Positions 32,120 to 40,352 are shown, counted from the stretch's first letter. The stretch is DNA of 46,012 bases from Candidatus Goldiibacteriota bacterium HGW-Goldbacteria-1 (GCA_002839855.1 PGYV01000014.1:1-46012); one strand, 5' to 3'. The notes: generated from the letters alone by a model not told the origin. Numbers and translations are program-made.

Positions 32120-32581
32120 ATGGCAGAAAACAGGTGCAAAAGGCAGGGCGCGCTTCACGGAAAGTTTAAAGGGTGCGGTTACAGGATGACAACGGCAAGG
32201 CAGGCTGTACTGGACGTGCTGTCTGAATCAAAAGAACACTTAAGTGCCGAAGAAATATTCACCTTGGCAAAAAAGAAAAACTCCGATATAGGGCTTACCA
32301 CTATATACAGGACAACCGAACTGCTTTCAGCCCAGGGACTTATTCACAGGTTTGATTTTGGCGACAAAAGGGCGCGTTTTGAACTTGCGGATTCCTCCAA
32401 AGGGCACCACCATCACCTTGTCTGTACTTCATGCAATAAAATTATTGATTATGACGATTTTATTGATGAAGAAGTTAAGCTTCTTAAAGAAACAGAGGCA
32501 AAGCTGGGAAAAAAATACGCATTTAAGATAGAAGGCCACCTTATACAGTTTCACGGCAAATGCAAAAAGTGCGCTGAATAA
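32120..32581 (+). CDS. Fur-family metalloregulator 2 (PerR/Fur-like)
   Basis: A 153-residue protein starting at ATG 32120, 7 bases after AAGGA; the longer frame from 32090 would translate the operator. Helix-turn-helix region: MTTARQAVLDVLSESKEHLSAEEIFTLAK and GLTTIYRTTELLSAQGLIHRFDFGDKRARFEL. Metal region: HHHHLVCTSCNKIIDYDDF and CKKCAE. The N-terminal extension has two cysteines (NRCKRQG, KGCGYRM). It is probably a peroxide or iron sensor controlling itself and neighbouring redox genes. Fur versus PerR cannot be settled without the key Asp/His test. Confidence 0.9.
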   Translation: MAENRCKRQGALHGKFKGCGYRMTTARQAVLDVLSESKEHLSAEEIFTLAKKKNSDIGLTTIYRTTELLSAQGLIHRFDFGDKRARFELADSSKGHHHHLVCTSCNKIIDYDDFIDEEVKLLKETEAKLGKKYAFKIEGHLIQFHGKCKKCAE

Positions 32582-32595
32582 AAAAGGAGAACTAT

Positions 32596-32964
32596 ATGAA
32601 AATCTGTGTTCCGTCCGAGGGTAATCAGGGTTTAAAATCAGAAGTGTACGGTCATTTTGGAAGCGCTCCATTCTTTATAACTTATGATACAGAAAGTAAA
32701 AAGACAGAGATAATAATAAATTCTAACGAGCATCATGAACATGGCTCCTGCAATCCGGTTGCCGCCATAGCAGGAAAAGGCGTGGATGCAGTTGTATGCG
32801 CGGGTATAGGGGCAGGCGCAATGCATAAACTTAATGCCGCGGGAATTAAAGTTTATTGCGGCGATTATAAGCTTGCAGAAGACTGCGTTAACGCGGTTAT
32901 TAATAAAGAAGCTGTTGAAATGACGGCAGATAAAGCCTGCGGCGGGCACAGCTGCGGTCATTAA
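32596..32964 (+). CDS. NifX/NifB-C-terminal-like (dinitrogenase iron-molybdenum cofactor family) protein
   Basis: A 122-residue protein with the family pattern MKICVPSEGNQGLKSEVYGHFGSAPFFITYD and GSCNPVAAIAGKGVDAVVCAGIGAGAMHKLNAAGIKVY. The tail is rich in Cys/His (CGGHSCGH), as in many stand-alone relatives. Such proteins bind Fe-S or metal clusters and often lie beside Mrp ATPases, as here. No nif structural genes are present, so nitrogen fixation is not implied. AAAAAGGAGA precedes the start. Confidence 0.92.
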   Translation: MKICVPSEGNQGLKSEVYGHFGSAPFFITYDTESKKTEIIINSNEHHEHGSCNPVAAIAGKGVDAVVCAGIGAGAMHKLNAAGIKVYCGDYKLAEDCVNAVINKEAVEMTADKACGGHSCGH

Positions 32965-33002
32965 TAAATAATAGTTATAAAATAATATAACAAGGAGTGA
33001 CA

Positions 33003-33785
33003 ATGAGCGTAATTGATGATATTAAGAACGGCGCAAAAGGAATCAAAAACATCGTGGCGGTTGCAAGCGGCAAGGGCGGTGTGGGTAAATCTACGGTTAC
33101 GGCAAATCTGGCGATTGCACTTGCAAAACAGGGGTATAAGACAGCGGTGGTTGATGCTGATGTTTACGGGCCAACCATGCCTTCATTTTTTGGAATATAT
33201 CAAAGGCCTGTAATGAAAGATAATAAATTAATACCTGTTGAAAAAAACGGGGTTAAGATAATGTCAATAGGATTTATGCTGGACGACTACTCTGCCGTTA
33301 TCTGGCGCGGGCCAATGATTATGGGGGCGATTAAACAGTTTATAGCCGATACAGAGTGGGGAGATATTGACATAATGTTAATTGACCTTCCGCCCGGCAC
33401 AGGCGACGCGCCTTTGACAATATGCCAGGCGCTGCCTTTAAAAGGCGGGCTTATTGTTTCCACCCCGCAGGCTACCGCTGCAAAAACGGCTGCCCGCGCC
33501 GCTGATTTGTTCAGGCAGATGGCAGTTCCAATACTTGGGGCTGTCCTTAATATGTCATATTTAATATGTGAATCGTGCGGGAAAAAAAATACGGTGTTCC
33601 CGGCAAGCGGCGCGGCGCTTCTTAAAAACGAAGCAGGGCTTGATATTATAGCCGAACTTCCTTTTTATGACGGTTTTATGGAAGAAACAGTTCCCGGTGA
33701 AATCAGCCATATTGAAAATAACAAAGCTGCGGCGCAGGCTTTTGATGAACTTGCAAAAAAAGTGGTAAAGGCGTGCGTATTATAA
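33003..33785 (+). CDS. Mrp/NBP35-family Fe-S cluster carrier ATPase
   Basis: A 260-residue P-loop protein starting at ATG 33003 after AAGGAG. Deviant Walker A: ASGKGGVGKST; then DADVYGPTMPSFFG, IDLPPGTGDAPLTICQ and the CESCGKKNTVFPASG pair of cysteines that binds a bridging cluster at the dimer interface. It delivers Fe-S clusters to target proteins. It lacks the N-terminal DUF59 domain of E. coli Mrp, as is usual in this group. The NifX-like gene upstream is a frequent partner. Confidence 0.94.
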   Translation: MSVIDDIKNGAKGIKNIVAVASGKGGVGKSTVTANLAIALAKQGYKTAVVDADVYGPTMPSFFGIYQRPVMKDNKLIPVEKNGVKIMSIGFMLDDYSAVIWRGPMIMGAIKQFIADTEWGDIDIMLIDLPPGTGDAPLTICQALPLKGGLIVSTPQATAAKTAARAADLFRQMAVPILGAVLNMSYLICESCGKKNTVFPASGAALLKNEAGLDIIAELPFYDGFMEETVPGEISHIENNKAAAQAFDELAKKVVKACVL

Positions 33786-33786
33786 T

Positions 33787-34494
33787 ATGAAGATAAAGGT
33801 TATAGCTGAAGGTTCCACGCCCGCGCAGCGCGCAAGGGAAGAATGGGGGCTGTCGTTTTTAATAAACAATACAGTCCTGTTTGACGTTTTTGGGCATAAA
33901 GCCGTTTTTAGAAAAAACATAAAGAAACTTAAAGTGGCGGTAAAGGCGGTTGAAAATATAATCATATCGCACTGCCACTGGGATCACATAGCGGGGCTGG
34001 AACACGTGCTGTTTGCGGGCGGTAATCCCGTGGTATATCTGCCGGAAAAAGAATGGCGCCTTGAAGAGATACTAAAAAGGTATTCGGCAGCTTATACTAT
34101 TGCAGGTAATAATAGCGTGTCAGAAGATGGTTTTATCCTTACCGGTGCAATAAAAGGAAAACTTGGAAAAGAAACGGTAATGGAACAGGCGGCTGTCTTT
34201 AAGGGCAAAAAAGGTTATGTCCTTGTAACGGGGTGTTCGCATCCGGGGATAGTTAAAATGGTAAAAGCGGCTGAAAAAAAGTCCGGTAAAAAAATATACG
34301 CGGTTGTGGGCGGGCTTCATCTTAAGGACAGTTCTGATGATGATATAATGAAAACGGTGCTGGAGCTTAAAAAAACAGGGGTAAAAAAAGTTATTGCAGG
34401 CCATTGCACAGGGGCAAGGGCTTGTGGTATTCTTAAAAAAGTATTTAAAACCGCTTTTACAAAGTTAAAAACAGGCGATAAATATTCGTTATAA
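33787..34494 (+). CDS. Metallo-beta-lactamase-fold hydrolase
   Basis: A 235-residue protein of the branch resembling archaeal 7,8-dihydropterin-6-methyl-ribofuranosylaminobenzene phosphate synthase. Motif ISHCHWDHIAGLE (HxHxDH), TGCSHPGIVKMVKAA, GGLHL and IAGHCTGARA supply the metal ligands. It may hydrolyse a phosphate or thioester substrate; neighbours point to thiol or cofactor metabolism. It starts one base after the Mrp stop. No signal peptide. Confidence 0.88.
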   Translation: MKIKVIAEGSTPAQRAREEWGLSFLINNTVLFDVFGHKAVFRKNIKKLKVAVKAVENIIISHCHWDHIAGLEHVLFAGGNPVVYLPEKEWRLEEILKRYSAAYTIAGNNSVSEDGFILTGAIKGKLGKETVMEQAAVFKGKKGYVLVTGCSHPGIVKMVKAAEKKSGKKIYAVVGGLHLKDSSDDDIMKTVLELKKTGVKKVIAGHCTGARACGILKKVFKTAFTKLKTGDKYSL

Positions 34495-34508
34495 AAAAGA
34501 GGTATAAA

Positions 34509-34880
34509 ATGGGAGCAAAAGAAAAAGTAGTGGTCATAGGCGCCAGTCATAAGCCGGAAAGGTATTCATATAAGGCAATACAGGCGCTGTTAAACAGCGG
34601 GCATGAAGTAATACCAGTAAATCCGGGGTTAAAAGAGGTGCTGGGGCTTCAGGTGGTAAACAGCATTGCGGATATAAAAGGAAGCGTTGATACAGTAACT
34701 CTTTACGTGGGCTCTGAAAGGCTTGTTCAGATGGCGGATGAAATAATAGCTTTAAAACCAAAACGTATTATTGCAAATCCCGGCGCTGAATCGGAAGTTA
34801 TGCGTAAAGCTGCTGAAAAAAACGGTATTGATTATGAAGAAGCGTGTACGCTTGTGCTTCTTTCGACGGGGCAGTTTTAA
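34509..34880 (+). CDS. CoA-binding (YccU-like) Rossmann protein
   Basis: A 123-residue single CoA-binding domain: VVVIGASHKPERYSYKAIQALLNSGHEVIPVNP, then DTVTLYVGSERLVQMADEII and RIIANPGAESEVMRKAAEKNGIDYEEACTLVLLSTGQF. This is the short YccU type that binds CoA or a nucleotide. Enzymatic role unknown. It is preceded by AAAAAGAGG and lies between the hydrolase and the rhodanese gene. Confidence 0.9.
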   Translation: MGAKEKVVVIGASHKPERYSYKAIQALLNSGHEVIPVNPGLKEVLGLQVVNSIADIKGSVDTVTLYVGSERLVQMADEIIALKPKRIIANPGAESEVMRKAAEKNGIDYEEACTLVLLSTGQF

Positions 34881-34911
34881 AAAGGTTAAAAAACATGAAA
34901 GGGGAAAACAA

Positions 34912-35955
34912 ATGGCAAAAAAAACAGCAAAAAAGAAAGCAAAAAAAGCGGTAAAAAAATCAGCAGTAAAGCCCGTGGTTATACCCACGGATAAAAAATT
35001 TAAATACTTTGAATTTATAAAGGATATGGTTATAAAAGCGGCTGTAATAAGCGCGGCGGCTTTGTTAATTGCCCTTTTATATACCGGTATTAGGGCGCTG
35101 ATACCGGCAAAAAAAGCCGCAGCAGAGCCGGTAATTGAAGCGCAGGCAGAAGCTGTAAAACCGGCCGAGACAAAAGCGCTGCCGGGCAAATTCAGATACC
35201 TTTTAAAAAAATCAACAAGCAAAGAAAAAATACCAAAGATACACATAGAAGAGGCAAAGGCGCTTATGGACAGCGGTAAAGCGGTGTTTGTGGACACAAG
35301 AAGCGCTTCAATGTATGACGACGCGCATATAAAAGGCGCAATTTTAATTCCCGCGGGTTCGCCTCCTGAAAAATATAAAGAACACGAACAGGCCTTAAAA
35401 GATAAAGTGATTGTAACTTATTGTCACGGTGTGGGATGCCACCTTGCGGATAAAGTGGCAAACTCGTTGTTTGATATGGGATACAAAAAGGTAGCGATAT
35501 TTTTTAGCGGATGGAATGAATGGACGCAGGCGGGATATCCTGTTGAAAAATACGAACCGCCCGCGGAATTCAAACGCCTTTTTGAAGAGGCCGCGTCAAT
35601 AAATGAAATACCAAAAATTACCCTTGCAGAAGCATATTTTCTTTATGAAAGGCAAAAAGCCAATTTTGTTGACGCTGGAAGAAAAGACCAGTATATAGAC
35701 AGGCATATTAAAAGCGCGATTACAATTCCGGCTGACGGCATAAGTGAAGTGCTGCCGCGTTACTTGGGTTCTCTTATGCAGAAGCCCACGGTTATTTACT
35801 GCCACGGCAAAGGCGGCAACGCCCGTAACCTTGCGGCAAAACTTTATGAAGGCGGCAATAAAAAAGTGCTTCTGTTTATGGACGCGCTGCCGCAATGGGA
35901 AAAAGCGGGTTATCCTGTATTTAAAAATCCCGCGCTTAAAGGGGAAACAAAATGA
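34912..35955 (+). CDS. Membrane-anchored tandem rhodanese with Lys/Ala-rich N-terminus
   Basis: A 347-residue protein with start ATG 34912 (AAAGGGG upstream). Residues 1-25 are histone-like (AKKTAKKKAKKAVKKS), followed by one transmembrane helix (about 43-63). By the positive-inside rule the rest is periplasmic. Two rhodanese domains follow: one with VFVDTRSASMYDDAHIKGA and YCHGVGCHLA, the other with NFVDAGRKDQYIDRHIKSA and YCHGKGGNAR. Both keep the catalytic cysteine, so both could carry persulfide sulfur. It overlaps the MauE-like gene by ATGA. Confidence 0.88.
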   Translation: MAKKTAKKKAKKAVKKSAVKPVVIPTDKKFKYFEFIKDMVIKAAVISAAALLIALLYTGIRALIPAKKAAAEPVIEAQAEAVKPAETKALPGKFRYLLKKSTSKEKIPKIHIEEAKALMDSGKAVFVDTRSASMYDDAHIKGAILIPAGSPPEKYKEHEQALKDKVIVTYCHGVGCHLADKVANSLFDMGYKKVAIFFSGWNEWTQAGYPVEKYEPPAEFKRLFEEAASINEIPKITLAEAYFLYERQKANFVDAGRKDQYIDRHIKSAITIPADGISEVLPRYLGSLMQKPTVIYCHGKGGNARNLAAKLYEGGNKKVLLFMDALPQWEKAGYPVFKNPALKGETK

Positions 35956-36416
35956 ATAAAATAAAAGAGATTTTTTCAAATAAATACCTGTTATATTTTT
36001 TAAAACTTGCGCTTGGTTTTATTTTTGTCGTGGCAAGCGTGGGAAAGATTATAGACCCTGCCGGTTTTGCCAATGACGTGTATTCGTACGTTATTCTGCC
36101 GTCGGTATTTGTTCCGTTTTTCGCCTCTGTGGCGCCATGGGTGGAATTTATCGCGGGTATTTTACTTATGCTGGATATAATGCCAAGAAGCAACGCGCTT
36201 ATAATAAACGCAATGCTTGTTGCTTTTATAGCGGCAATTGCCATTGATATTTATAGGGGCATAGAAATATCCTGCGGGTGTTTTGACTTTCTTTTCCCGG
36301 AAGAGGAAATAGGAATTAACACCATTATAAGGGATATTATAATGCTTGCAGGCGGGGTTATTGTGATGTTCTTTGACCATAACGAGGTAAAGATGTACGG
36401 TATGTTAAAAAAATAA
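35952..36416 (+). CDS. MauE/DoxX-family membrane protein
   Basis: A 154-residue protein with four hydrophobic helices. Pattern: LGFIFVVASVGKIIDPAGFANDVYSYVILP, VAPWVEFIAGILLML and EISCGCFDFLFPEEEIGINTIIRDIIMLAGG. The CGCF motif and DPxxF are typical of MauE/DoxX proteins that act with periplasmic thiol-disulfide chemistry. Co-translation with the double rhodanese suggests a joint role in handling sulfur or disulfides at the membrane. Confidence 0.88.
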   Translation: MNKIKEIFSNKYLLYFLKLALGFIFVVASVGKIIDPAGFANDVYSYVILPSVFVPFFASVAPWVEFIAGILLMLDIMPRSNALIINAMLVAFIAAIAIDIYRGIEISCGCFDFLFPEEEIGINTIIRDIIMLAGGVIVMFFDHNEVKMYGMLKK

Positions 36417-36440
36417 AAACTGGTAAAGTAATATAATTTT

Positions 36441-36479
36441 AAACGCCCTGTCTGGGGCCAGATCCCGGACAGGGCGTTT
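36441..36479 (+). terminator. Strong GC-rich hairpin, copy 1
   Basis: AAACGCCCTGTCTGGG and CCCGGACAGGGCGTTT form a 16-bp stem with one G-T wobble and a 7-base loop (GCCAGAT), followed by GCTTTTTAATTT. Location after the rhodanese-MauE pair fits a terminator. Confidence 0.8.
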
Positions 36480-36531
36480 GCTTTTTAATTTGTGGAAGAC
36501 ATATTTTGATCCGATTATGGTTGATGTTGAT

Positions 36532-36564
36532 CCTGTCCGGGGCCAGATCCCGGACAGGGCGTTT
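36532..36564. repeat. GC-rich hairpin, copy 2
   Basis: CCTGTCCGGG (36532-36541) pairs perfectly with CCCGGACAGG (36549-36558) across the same GCCAGAT loop, and the right side continues GCGTTT as in copy 1. Only the left flank is different. The two hairpins are 91 bases apart by their loops. Confidence 0.85.
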
Positions 36565-36621
36565 AAGAAACTATAAAATTCTAAATATACCCCTTGAAAC
36601 ACCCCCCTTTTATATGTTATC

Positions 36622-36650
36622 TTATCAATACTTTATAAAAGCGGTATGAT
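36622..36650 (+). promoter_or_regulatory. Candidate promoter of gatCAB
   Basis: TTATCA at 36622-36627 and TATGAT at 36645-36650 with a 17-base spacer, 35 bases before gatC. Confidence 0.4.
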
Positions 36651-36684
36651 TTTTGCTTGCTGACCATAAAAGGAGCGGTTTATT

Positions 36685-36969
36685 ATGGCTATTACCATTA
36701 AAGATGTAGAATACATAGCGCACCTTTCCAGGCTGGAAATAACCGAAGAGGAAAAGGTGCAGTTTGCGAAAGAACTCTCTGATATCTTAGAGCATGTAAA
36801 CAGGCTGTCCAAAATTAACACAGATAACGTGGAACCCACTTACTTTGCGGTGGATACCAAGAATGTTTACAGGGAAGATGTAATAAAACCTTCCATTAAC
36901 AGGGAAGATGTTTTTGCGGCGGCGCCTTCAATAGAAAACGGCGGGTTTAAAGTCCCGAAGATAATATAA
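36685..36969 (+). CDS. gatC: Aspartyl/glutamyl-tRNA amidotransferase subunit C
   Basis: A 94-residue GatC: VEYIAHLSRLEITEEEKVQFAKELSDILEHVNRLSKINTDNVEP-type pattern, then YREDVIKPSINREDVFAAAPSIENGGFKVPKII. GatC clamps GatA to GatB in the enzyme that converts Glu-tRNA(Gln) or Asp-tRNA(Asn) to the amide. AAAAGGAG precedes the start. First gene of gatC-gatA-zinc ribbon-gatB. Confidence 0.96.
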   Translation: MAITIKDVEYIAHLSRLEITEEEKVQFAKELSDILEHVNRLSKINTDNVEPTYFAVDTKNVYREDVIKPSINREDVFAAAPSIENGGFKVPKII

Positions 36970-36984
36970 GGAAAACGGAGAATT

Positions 36985-38448
36985 ATGGAACTGCATTATG
37001 ACACAATAGAGAACCTTCACAAGAGGTTGATAAAAAAAGAGATTAAACCTTCTGACATACTTGATTCTGTCTTTAAAAGGATTGAATCAGTTGACCCAAA
37101 GGTGCATGCATATCTTAAACTTACCAAAGAGCGCGCTTATGAAATGGCGAAAGCGGCCGAAGAGCGGATAATAAAGAATGATAACGTCACAGAGCTTACA
37201 GGCATACCGCTTGGCATAAAGGACAACATGGTTTTAAAAGGTATTGATACAACCTGCGCGGCAAAGATGCTTGAAGGTTATAAACCGCCGTACACGGCGA
37301 CAGTGTTAACAAAACTTGAAAAAGCCGGCGCGGTTTTTACCGGTAAATTAAATATGGATGAATACGCGTTCGGCTCGTCCACTGAAAATTCCGCTTTTGG
37401 CCCGACCAGAAATCCGTGGGACTTGCAGCGTGTTCCCGGCGGATCCAGCGGCGGCTCTGCGGCTTCCGTGGCCGCGGGATTATGCATCGGCTCGCTTGGT
37501 TCTGACACAGGCGGTTCCATTAAACAGCCAGCGTCATTATGCGGCGTGACAGGAATTAAACCCACATACGGAAGGGTATCGCGCTACGGCCTTATTGCAT
37601 TCGGCTCCTCGCTTGACCAGATAGGCCCCATAACAAGGACAGCAGCAGACAACGCTATTATATTAAAACACATAGCCGGACACGATGAAAATGACGCGAC
37701 ATCCGCAAATATTGATGTTCCGGATTATTCGGCTTTATTAAAGGACAGCGTAAAAGGAAAAGTATTCGGGCTGCCGAAAGAATATTTCATTGAAGGGCTT
37801 GACCCGGAAGTAAAACAGAAAGTAATGGACGCGGTTGCGGTTTTTGAAAAACTTGGCGCAAAGATAGAGCAGATATCGCTTCCAAATACCGAATATGCCA
37901 TTGACGTATATTACGTGGTGGCGCCGGCGGAAGTTTCCAGTAATCTGGCGCGCTTTGACGGCGTGCGTTACGGGCTGCGCGACAAAGACGCGGAAAACAT
38001 GATAGACATGTATAAGAAAAGCAGGCAGAAAGGTTTTGGGCGGGAGACAAAAAGAAGGATAATGCTGGGGACATACGTTCTTTCCTCCGGTTATTATGAC
38101 GCTTATTATAAGAAAGCGCAGAAAGTAAGGACGCTTATAAAAAATGATTTTGACAGGGCTTTTGAAAAAGTGGACGCGATATTAACGCCCACTTCGCCGA
38201 CCACCGCTTTTAAAATAGGCGAAAAAGCCGCAGACCCTTTAACCATGTACCTGTCCGATATATTTACCATTGCGCCCAATCTTGCCGGTCTTCCGGGAAT
38301 GTCAGTGCCCGCGGGCAATGATTCAAAAAAGCTTCCGGTGGGGCTTCAGATACTGGGCAAGTGGTTTAAAGAACAGGATATTTTTGACATCGCGCATACA
38401 TTCCAAAAAAACACGGACTGGCACACAAAGATGCCGTCCATAGACTAA
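36985..38448 (+). CDS. gatA: Aspartyl/glutamyl-tRNA amidotransferase subunit A
   Basis: A 487-residue amidase-signature protein. The Ser-cisSer-Lys triad is visible as the lysine in GIPLGIKDNM, the glycine/serine stretch VPGGSSGGSAASVA and GSDTGGSIKQPASLCG. It releases ammonia from glutamine and channels it to GatB. AAACGGAG precedes the ATG. Full length for the family. Confidence 0.97.
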   Translation: MELHYDTIENLHKRLIKKEIKPSDILDSVFKRIESVDPKVHAYLKLTKERAYEMAKAAEERIIKNDNVTELTGIPLGIKDNMVLKGIDTTCAAKMLEGYKPPYTATVLTKLEKAGAVFTGKLNMDEYAFGSSTENSAFGPTRNPWDLQRVPGGSSGGSAASVAAGLCIGSLGSDTGGSIKQPASLCGVTGIKPTYGRVSRYGLIAFGSSLDQIGPITRTAADNAIILKHIAGHDENDATSANIDVPDYSALLKDSVKGKVFGLPKEYFIEGLDPEVKQKVMDAVAVFEKLGAKIEQISLPNTEYAIDVYYVVAPAEVSSNLARFDGVRYGLRDKDAENMIDMYKKSRQKGFGRETKRRIMLGTYVLSSGYYDAYYKKAQKVRTLIKNDFDRAFEKVDAILTPTSPTTAFKIGEKAADPLTMYLSDIFTIAPNLAGLPGMSVPAGNDSKKLPVGLQILGKWFKEQDIFDIAHTFQKNTDWHTKMPSID

Positions 38449-38460
38449 GGAGGAAATATT

Positions 38461-38751
38461 ATGAAATGCAACAAATGCGGAAACAACGGCGGGTTTTATG
38501 TGAACGTCACAGATTACAAACCACTTGAAATGTGGGAATTCAGCGAAGGAAGCATGACACGCTACTGCCAGAAGGATGCCGGGGATAATGAAATGGATGT
38601 TGTTTGCGCCACCTGCGGCGGTGATGATGTTGATTTTGAAGGTTTTGACAAAGAAAATTACACAGACAGGCCGCTTGTAATTCTGTCCGACGATGAATGG
38701 GACGGTAAAGTGGCGGAAAATAAAACAGAAGAAAAAAGTACAGAGGAGTAA
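38461..38751 (+). CDS. Small zinc-ribbon protein between gatA and gatB
   Basis: A 96-residue protein with two cysteine pairs: MKCNKCGNNGGFYV and VVCATCGGDDVDF, a likely zinc ribbon. The linker has another cysteine (RYCQKDAG). The C-terminal 40 residues are very acidic (DDEWDGKVAENKTEEKSTEE). AAGGAGG lies 8 bases before the ATG. It separates gatA from gatB, which are normally adjacent. No known Gat subunit looks like this; it may bind tRNA, the complex or simply be carried in the operon. Confidence 0.75.
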   Translation: MKCNKCGNNGGFYVNVTDYKPLEMWEFSEGSMTRYCQKDAGDNEMDVVCATCGGDDVDFEGFDKENYTDRPLVILSDDEWDGKVAENKTEEKSTEE

Positions 38752-38760
38752 TTTTAATAC

Positions 38761-40224
38761 ATGAGCATGGCTGAAAAATACGAAGTCGTAATAGGGCTTG
38801 AAGTGCATGTGGAACTTTCCACTGCCACCAAGATCTTCTGCGGCTGCAAAAATAAGTTTGGCGGAGAGCCGAATACAAACATCTGCCCTGTATGCCTTGG
38901 GCTGCCGGGTTCGCTTCCTGTTGTAAACAGGGAAGTGGTGCGCCGCGCGGTTAAGACAGGGCTTGCGCTTGGCTGCAAGATAGCCGCGTATACAAAGTTT
39001 GACAGAAAAAATTATTATTATCCCGACCTGCCTAAAGCATATCAGATTTCACAGTTTGACATGCCTATTGCAGAACACGGGCGCATAACCATTGTGGACA
39101 AAGAAGGCAAACGAAAAGAAATAGGCATAACCAGGGCACATATGGAAGAAGACGCGGGGAAGCTTCTGCACCTGACAAAAACCGGACAGATAGCCGATGC
39201 GGAAGAATCACTTGTGGATTATAACAGGGGCGGCGTTCCGCTTATAGAAATAGTAAGCGAGCCCGACATGCGTTCTTCCGAAGAGGCGTATAATTATTTA
39301 ATCACCTTAAAATCAATTTTAAAATACATTGATGTATCCGACTGTAACATGGAAGAGGGAAGCCTGCGCTGCGACGCCAACGTGTCAATAAGGCCGTGGG
39401 GCCGGAAGGAATTCGGCACCAAAGTTGAAATTAAAAACATGAACTCTTTTAATAACGTGCGCAAGGCGATAGATTATGAAATAGAACGCCAGGTGAAAAT
39501 GACAGAAGCGGGCGAAGTAATAACGCAGGAAACAAGGTTATGGGACGGCGGAAAAGCGAAGACTTTTTCCATGCGCAGCAAGGAAGGGTCGCACGATTAC
39601 AGGTACTTCCCGGAACCCGACCTTCCGCCTTTTGTACTGGAACAGTCATTTATGGATGAAGTTAAAAAGGAAATACCAGAACTGCCGGTGCAGAAAATGG
39701 ACCGCTTTACGGAAAAATACAGCCTGCCTCTTTACGACGCGGGAGTGCTGACACAGTCAATAGAAACGGCGGACTTTTTTGAAGAAGCCGCGTCAAAATG
39801 CAGCGAACCAAAACTTGTAAGCAACTGGATGATGACCGAACTGCTGGGAAGAATGAATGAAGCGGGGATAGAGTCCATATCAAAAACTAATATCACCACT
39901 GACAGCCTTACAAAGATGATAGCCCTTATACAGAAAGGCACAATAAGCGGCAAGATAGCAAAGACCGTTTTTGACGTAATGTTTAAAGAAGGCGGGGATC
40001 CGGAAAAAATAGTGGCGGAAAAAGGGCTTGTGCAGATTTCAGACACAGGCGCCATTGAAGCTGCCGTGGATAAAATACTTGCAGATAACCCAAAAGCTGT
40101 GGAAGACATTAAGGGCGGAAAACCGCAGGGCATGGGCTTTCTTGTCGGGCAGATAATGAAAGAGACAAAAGGCAAGGCCAACCCGCAGATGGTAAACGAA
40201 ATTTTAAAAAAGAAACTGGGATAA
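38761..40224 (+). CDS. gatB: Aspartyl/glutamyl-tRNA amidotransferase subunit B
   Basis: A 487-residue GatB. Pattern: YEVVIGLEVHVELSTATKIFCGCKN, ICPVCLGLPGSLPVVN (Cys pairs of the zinc site), FDRKNYYYPDLPKAYQISQ and the GatB/YqeY C-terminal domain ending MGFLVGQIMKETKGKANPQMVNEILKKKL. It phosphorylates the tRNA-bound glutamate or aspartate and transfers ammonia. GAGGAG lies 13 bases upstream of ATG 38761; ATG 38767 is an alternative start. Confidence 0.97.
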   Translation: MSMAEKYEVVIGLEVHVELSTATKIFCGCKNKFGGEPNTNICPVCLGLPGSLPVVNREVVRRAVKTGLALGCKIAAYTKFDRKNYYYPDLPKAYQISQFDMPIAEHGRITIVDKEGKRKEIGITRAHMEEDAGKLLHLTKTGQIADAEESLVDYNRGGVPLIEIVSEPDMRSSEEAYNYLITLKSILKYIDVSDCNMEEGSLRCDANVSIRPWGRKEFGTKVEIKNMNSFNNVRKAIDYEIERQVKMTEAGEVITQETRLWDGGKAKTFSMRSKEGSHDYRYFPEPDLPPFVLEQSFMDEVKKEIPELPVQKMDRFTEKYSLPLYDAGVLTQSIETADFFEEAASKCSEPKLVSNWMMTELLGRMNEAGIESISKTNITTDSLTKMIALIQKGTISGKIAKTVFDVMFKEGGDPEKIVAEKGLVQISDTGAIEAAVDKILADNPKAVEDIKGGKPQGMGFLVGQIMKETKGKANPQMVNEILKKKLG

Positions 40225-40248
40225 ATATTAATTTTTTTATTTTTGTAG

Positions 40249-40294
40249 GGACAGCTGCTTGAATGCGGGCATTGCCTCGGCATTCACGCTGTCC
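40249..40294. repeat. Nested intergenic hairpin
   Basis: Outer arms GGACAGC/GCTGTCC and inner arms GAATGC (40261-40266)/GCATTC (40280-40285) pair in register. GTAGG precedes it, as in the hairpin core at 17770. Confidence 0.7.
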
Positions 40295-40330
40295 GTGTAG
40301 TTGAAATTAGAAGTGAAAAGAACAAAGGCC

Positions 40331-40352
40331 GGACAGCGCGGGAGCGCTGTCC
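40331..40352. repeat. Perfect 9-bp hairpin with GGGA loop
   Basis: GGACAGCGC (40331-40339) and GCGCTGTCC (40344-40352) are exact inverted copies with a 4-base loop. No T tract follows. Confidence 0.8.

Noticed and set aside
32596-32964. Evidence for nitrogen fixation
   Set aside because: NifX-like stand-alone proteins are widespread near Mrp ATPases; no nifHDK genes are present.
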